From BRHc4a sp049325055 (GTDB lineage: Bacteria > Bacillota > Desulfotomaculia > Desulfotomaculales > Desulfocucumaceae), in assembly GCA_049325055.1 (NCBI GenBank), contig JBMOPB010000117.1, positions 1-24,523 on the forward strand: a stretch of DNA of 24,523 bases, in the 5' to 3' direction. This document shows positions 21,722 to 24,523 of the stretch, piece after piece; position 1 is the first letter of the stretch; every line of letters begins with the position of its first letter. Both the position numbers and the translations under genes were made by a program. A model generated the notes under the pieces. That model was not told the origin of the DNA, made no database searches, and was given only the letters and a program-made list of their open reading frames with translations.

Positions 21722-22849
21722 TCACCGCCGGGGTTCCAGCCAAGTGTCCAGTATGGCGCCGTCACGGCTTATCACGGCGGCATAAAAACGATCCACCTTC
21801 CAGCCGCCCTCTTCGGGCATGTAATCAGTATATTCTTCACCGTATGTTTCAGGTGTTGTGCTGTAAAAGGTGAGATTGGTGTATCCGATAACTGCTATGA
21901 TTCTTTGGGCAGGGTAATTGCGTGAAACCTCCACCGCCACTTTTGCCACCAATTCCCTTATTTTTTCAGGATTGGAAGAGAAGACGGCTTCTGAAAAGGA
22001 AAAGTATTTGAAAGGGTCCACCCTTCCGAAGACAAGCAACAGCTTGTCTTCTGTGTTTCCGCCTGAAGAGATGGCCTTAATATAATACTGCAGATTAACG
22101 CCGTCCAGATTCCCCATCCGGCTGTTTAAAAAGTCTGTGGTGGCCAGAAATTCTTCCGACGACCTGTTAATGCCTGTTACTGCACCTGAGGTCAGAAGAC
22201 GGTATATTGTAATGTCGTTGTGAAACACCTTGAAAATCAATGAGAGCGCTTCGGCCCGGGTCAAAGGATTGTCGGGCCGGAAATAGCCGTCGGGATAACC
22301 TTTAATTAATTCACTTTTAACGGCCTGGGAAATATAGATCCTGTATGCAGGGTTGATGCTTTCATAATCGGCAAAGAGACCCTTCAGTACATCAGGATCA
22401 GCCCCTTTGGCGCCGCCGCCACTGGCCAGGGCCATTGCCGCCGCTGCTTCCTGGCGTGTCACCGGGTCATTGGGCCGGAACAGGCCGTTAATAAGCGAAG
22501 GGTCGGCTGCAAAGTAATCTTTAACAGTCTCCACCGAAGTAAAATACCACTGATCCGGCCCGACATCAAGAAAAGAAGGTTCGCCGGGATTAAGGGGCGG
22601 CACGCCGGCGGCCCTGGCCATGATGGTGGCCAGTTCGGACCTGGTAACAAGCTGGTCAGGCCTGAAGGTACCGTCATCGTAACCGAACACCCACTTTTTG
22701 TTTACGGCAAGATTAATCTGTTCCGCCGCCCAGTGGGTGCCGGGAACGTCCGGAAAGCCGGCGCCGAATCTTTGTGCCGCATGTGACTGTACCGTTAAAA
22801 TAAATAGTAAAAATAATAATGTCAAAAGCACGTATATTTTTTTAAGCAT
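21722..22849 (-). CDS. S-layer-homology domain protein, secreted
   Basis: The product is 375 residues. A signal peptide covers about residues 1-24 (hydrophobic core LLTLLFLLFILTV, likely cut in SHA-AQ). Three S-layer-homology repeats follow at about 30-82, 90-145 and 155-212, each with the pattern W/Y ... G.F.P...(V/L)TR.E, for example GYDDGTFRPDQLVTRSE and GYPDGYFRPDNPLTRAE. These bind pyruvylated cell-wall polymers and anchor the protein to the surface. The last 160 residues are not recognised. The minus-strand ATG at 22849 has GGGAGT upstream. Confidence 0.9.
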   Translation of the reverse strand: MLKKIYVLLTLLFLLFILTVQSHAAQRFGAGFPDVPGTHWAAEQINLAVNKKWVFGYDDGTFRPDQLVTRSELATIMARAAGVPPLNPGEPSFLDVGPDQWYFTSVETVKDYFAADPSLINGLFRPNDPVTRQEAAAAMALASGGGAKGADPDVLKGLFADYESINPAYRIYISQAVKSELIKGYPDGYFRPDNPLTRAEALSLIFKVFHNDITIYRLLTSGAVTGINRSSEEFLATTDFLNSRMGNLDGVNLQYYIKAISSGGNTEDKLLLVFGRVDPFKYFSFSEAVFSSNPEKIRELVAKVAVEVSRNYPAQRIIAVIGYTNLTFYSTTPETYGEEYTDYMPEEGGWKVDRFYAAVISRDGAILDTWLEPRR

Positions 22850-23016
22850 CAGTACTCCCGGTTTTTCTCGAAGTTAAAGGTCAGATGTTCCTGATTATTT
22901 CACGACAATGGGTATACAAACCTCACTCTACAGTCTATCATCGCTTTATGGAAACGTACAGAAAAAAATTTTATTTATCAGGGCTGTGATGGCAACGGCG
23001 GTAAAAAAAATCAACA

Positions 23017-23544
23017 TCAGCAACTTTTAAATAGCAGCAGTCCGGTCCACCTGGTTACTTTCACGGCGGGAAAGGTAATGGGCACCCCCGCCATCTGACA
23101 GGTGTCGACCACGTTTATGCCCACAGCCTCCATGGAGGATCGGGCCCGGTCAGGGAAACGACAGGAGTTTCCGGGAGGGGGGCAGTGAAGGCATAGTTTG
23201 CAGCATCCCGATATCAGCCCTTTCACATTTGCATATCCAGCCCCCTGAAGGTGCTTTTCCAGATCAAGGACCAGCAGGTGCAGTTTGGAGCTGCCGGAAA
23301 AGAGTTTTTCCGGGTGATGGATTCCCGGGCCGTCCACCTGTATGAGAAGTCCCCGGTCAAACAGGTGAAGACTGGAAAAAAAATGATACGGCGGGGGAAT
23401 AAGGGGCGGACAGGACAGGTTGTGGCCGTACTGGGGACATTCTCCGCATTCCACCTGGTCGAGGGCGGCTATATCCGGGGTTGAGATAATTTTGGCCCGG
23501 GAAGCTCCCTTTTTAAGCGCCTGTTCAATTAAGCGGCTCAGCAT
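23017..23544 (-). CDS. Cysteine-rich metal-binding protein, DUF2284 family
   Basis: The product is 175 residues with two cysteine clusters: C33, C36, C45 (ECGECPQYGHNLSCPP) and C114, C115, C118, C121, C128 (CCKLCLHCPPPGNSCRFP), followed by the segment RARSSMEAVGINVVDT. This layout matches DUF2284, a family of predicted metal or iron-sulfur binding proteins common in anaerobes and methanogens, with no defined reaction. No signal peptide is present. The ATG at 23544 has AGGAAGGTG upstream on the minus strand. It is upstream of, and in the same direction as, the S-layer gene, but a 167-bp gap makes co-transcription uncertain. Confidence 0.85.
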   Translation of the reverse strand: MLSRLIEQALKKGASRAKIISTPDIAALDQVECGECPQYGHNLSCPPLIPPPYHFFSSLHLFDRGLLIQVDGPGIHHPEKLFSGSSKLHLLVLDLEKHLQGAGYANVKGLISGCCKLCLHCPPPGNSCRFPDRARSSMEAVGINVVDTCQMAGVPITFPAVKVTRWTGLLLFKSC

Positions 23545-23582
23545 GCGGGGTTCACCTTCCTACTGCGTGGTTTTGTCATGAA

Positions 23583-23611
23583 AGTATAAAACAAACTTAA
23601 ATTTATGAGAA
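23583..23611 (-). promoter_or_regulatory. Putative sigma-A promoter of the DUF2284 gene
   Basis: On the minus strand TTCTCA (23611-23606) is followed after 17 bp by TATACT (23588-23583). This would start transcription about 30 nt before the ATG at 23544. The -35 matches at four of six positions, so the call is moderate. Confidence 0.4.
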
Positions 23612-23699
23612 TAATTATTAAAGAGGTGCAGGGATTGATTACATATTATAGTATATAATTATAGCGTCTGTACCTTTGATTTGGGAGAGGAGAGGACTC

Positions 23700-24269
23700 A
23701 TGGAAGGGAAGATAAAAACCGCGCTGGAAAAAGCCATGGAAAGGGCGGCTTCTTTCAGGGAAGTTTCCAGGGAAGAGATTGACAGGATGGAATACATGCC
23801 CAGGGGGAGGACCATAGCCGCTTCCTTTATGAACAATAAAAACTTTGACTTAAAGGATGCCCTGGCCCAGGTTCCTGCGGGGACACAAGGATATGTACTT
23901 GAGGGGATACAGGAAGTTTTACTGATGAACATTGCCCTTTCCGCTGACGAATCGGCGGACGAAACCAACAGGAGAGCGATGGAAGGGATATTGTTGATAA
24001 AACGGGACAAGGCACTGTTAACCCAGCTTCTGGGCGAGCTGGACCAATTGCTCAAATATTATCAACAGGCTCTGGAACAGACAAAGGAAAGATTTAAACA
24101 GGAGCTGGAGATGCGCGGAAAGATGAACCGCAGGCAGGGTGCAAGGGGCAGGGAGCAGGAAAGGATGATGGAGTTCCGCGAGGAGTGGGCTGCCGTGGTT
24201 AGGCAGATGAATGACAGGTTTGAGGCCGGCCTGGCCGAAATAAAAGAAAGGATCAGGATGATCAGCTGA
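23700..24269 (+). CDS. Uncharacterised coiled-coil protein
   Basis: I do not recognise this family. The ATG at 23700 gives 189 residues and has a purine-rich GGGAGAGGAGAGG site just upstream. There is no signal peptide or membrane segment. The sequence is highly charged and helical, with a coiled-coil-like stretch from about residue 100 to the end (LLTQLLGELDQLLKYYQQALEQ, then many E/R/K residues). The middle has ASFMNNKNFDLKDALAQVPAGTQGYVLEGIQEVLL. AT-rich DNA with a TATAAT word (23654-23659) lies upstream without a good -35. A strong terminator follows the stop. Confidence 0.8.
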   Translation: MEGKIKTALEKAMERAASFREVSREEIDRMEYMPRGRTIAASFMNNKNFDLKDALAQVPAGTQGYVLEGIQEVLLMNIALSADESADETNRRAMEGILLIKRDKALLTQLLGELDQLLKYYQQALEQTKERFKQELEMRGKMNRRQGARGREQERMMEFREEWAAVVRQMNDRFEAGLAEIKERIRMIS

Positions 24270-24273
24270 TGAA

Positions 24274-24321
24274 AAGGCCCGCGTCTGCTTCGTAACGATG
24301 CGGCGCGGGCCTTACTTCTTT
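24274..24321. terminator. Bidirectional terminator between convergent genes
   Basis: AAGGCCCGCG (24274-24283) pairs perfectly with CGCGGGCCTT (24304-24313) around a 20-nt loop. On the plus strand TTACTTCTTT follows; on the minus strand the stem is followed by TTTTC. It can therefore end both the coiled-coil gene and the convergent gene to its right. Confidence 0.75.
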
Positions 24322-24523
24322 ACATGAGATCCACCGCAGTTCCAAGTTTTCCGAGGAACCGCATGGACTCAAACTTCAATATTTCCGTCTTGGGGATGTT
24401 CTTACCGATCCGTACCATCAATACGTTGGCGGGGTGTTCAATTATATCGGGGTCGTCTGTGGTGGTCTTATTAAGTCCGACCCTGGCGAAAAGCTTGGTA
24501 AGCATCTTCTGGTATTCCCATAC
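24320..24523 (-). CDS. Unknown protein, C-terminal end (partial)
   Basis: An open frame on the minus strand enters from the right edge (first full codon at 24523) and ends with TAA at 24322-24320. It encodes at least 67 residues, including KLFARVGLNKTTTDDPDIIEHPANVLMVRIGKNIPK and an ending GKLGTAVDLM. A methionine at 24505 is possible as a start but has no clear ribosome binding site, so I treat the gene as running off the window. The family was not recognised. Support comes from the shared terminator directly after its stop. Confidence 0.55.
   Translation of the reverse strand, partial: VWEYQKMLTKLFARVGLNKTTTDDPDIIEHPANVLMVRIGKNIPKTEILKFESMRFLGKLGTAVDLM

Noticed and set aside
23251..23484. 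Plus-strand open frame of 77 codons inside the DUF2284 gene
   Set aside because: Antisense to a gene with clear cysteine motifs and its own ribosome binding site; no start signal of its own.
23635..23664. Sigma-A promoter TTGATT plus TATAAT for the coiled-coil gene
   Set aside because: The spacing between TTGATT (23635-23640) and TATAAT (23654-23659) is only 13 bp, and no other -35 fits.

Overview
The window is a core ribosomal-protein region of a Gram-positive, endospore-forming anaerobe. It most resembles the Peptococcaceae/Desulfotomaculales (Pelotomaculum- or Desulfotomaculum-like); that placement is inference from the features below, with no search run. The features are the Firmicutes gene order (tuf, then the S10-spc-alpha cluster running into rplQ, the ECF transporter genes, truA, rplM and rpsI), a KOW-domain gene between map and infA, zinc-binding forms of L24, S14, L36 and S4, the sporulation amidase gene cwlD, an S-layer-homology protein, strong AGGAGG-type ribosome binding sites and very frequent GTG/TTG starts.

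Layout. 1-110: the 3' end of tuf. 111-243: a spacer with a paired GATTAGG / CCCCAA repeat and an extended -10 promoter. 244-9716: rpsJ, rplC, rplD, rplW, rplB, rpsS, rplV, rpsC, rplP, rpmC, rpsQ, rplN, rplX, rplE, rpsZ, rpsH, rplF, rplR, rpsE, rpmD, rplO. 9718-12492: secY, map, a KOW RNA-binding gene, infA, rpmJ; adk, usually between secY and map, is absent. 12493-12777: a spacer with a repeat-bounded element. 12778-15552: rpsM, rpsK, rpsD, rpoA, rplQ. 15588-18913: ecfA1, ecfA2, ecfT, truA. 18914-20106: a sigma-A promoter, a long leader, rplM, rpsI and a strong terminator. 20106-20904: cwlD with a convincing sigma-E-type promoter. 20905-24523 is accessory: a small stand-alone starch-binding-module protein, the 3' remnant of an Fe/Mn superoxide dismutase gene, an S-layer-homology protein and a cysteine-rich DUF2284 protein (both minus strand), an unrecognised coiled-coil protein, a two-way terminator and the 3' end of an unknown minus-strand gene.

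Most genes work together in translation: the two ribosomal subunits, IF-1, the RNA polymerase alpha subunit, the SecY channel, methionine aminopeptidase and the tRNA pseudouridine synthase TruA. EcfA1/A2/T are the shared energising module for vitamin and metal uptake. CwlD acts in spore cortex maturation. No rRNA, tRNA, CRISPR array, integrase or transposase gene was seen. I found no complete new multi-gene system. The most interesting signals are non-coding structures inside the ribosomal operon (a possible three-way-junction RNA between rpsJ and rplC, two copies of a paired repeat, a hairpin before rpmJ, a MITE-like spacer before rpsM), the sigma-E promoter of cwlD, the missing adk, and the superoxide dismutase remnant beside the starch-binding protein.
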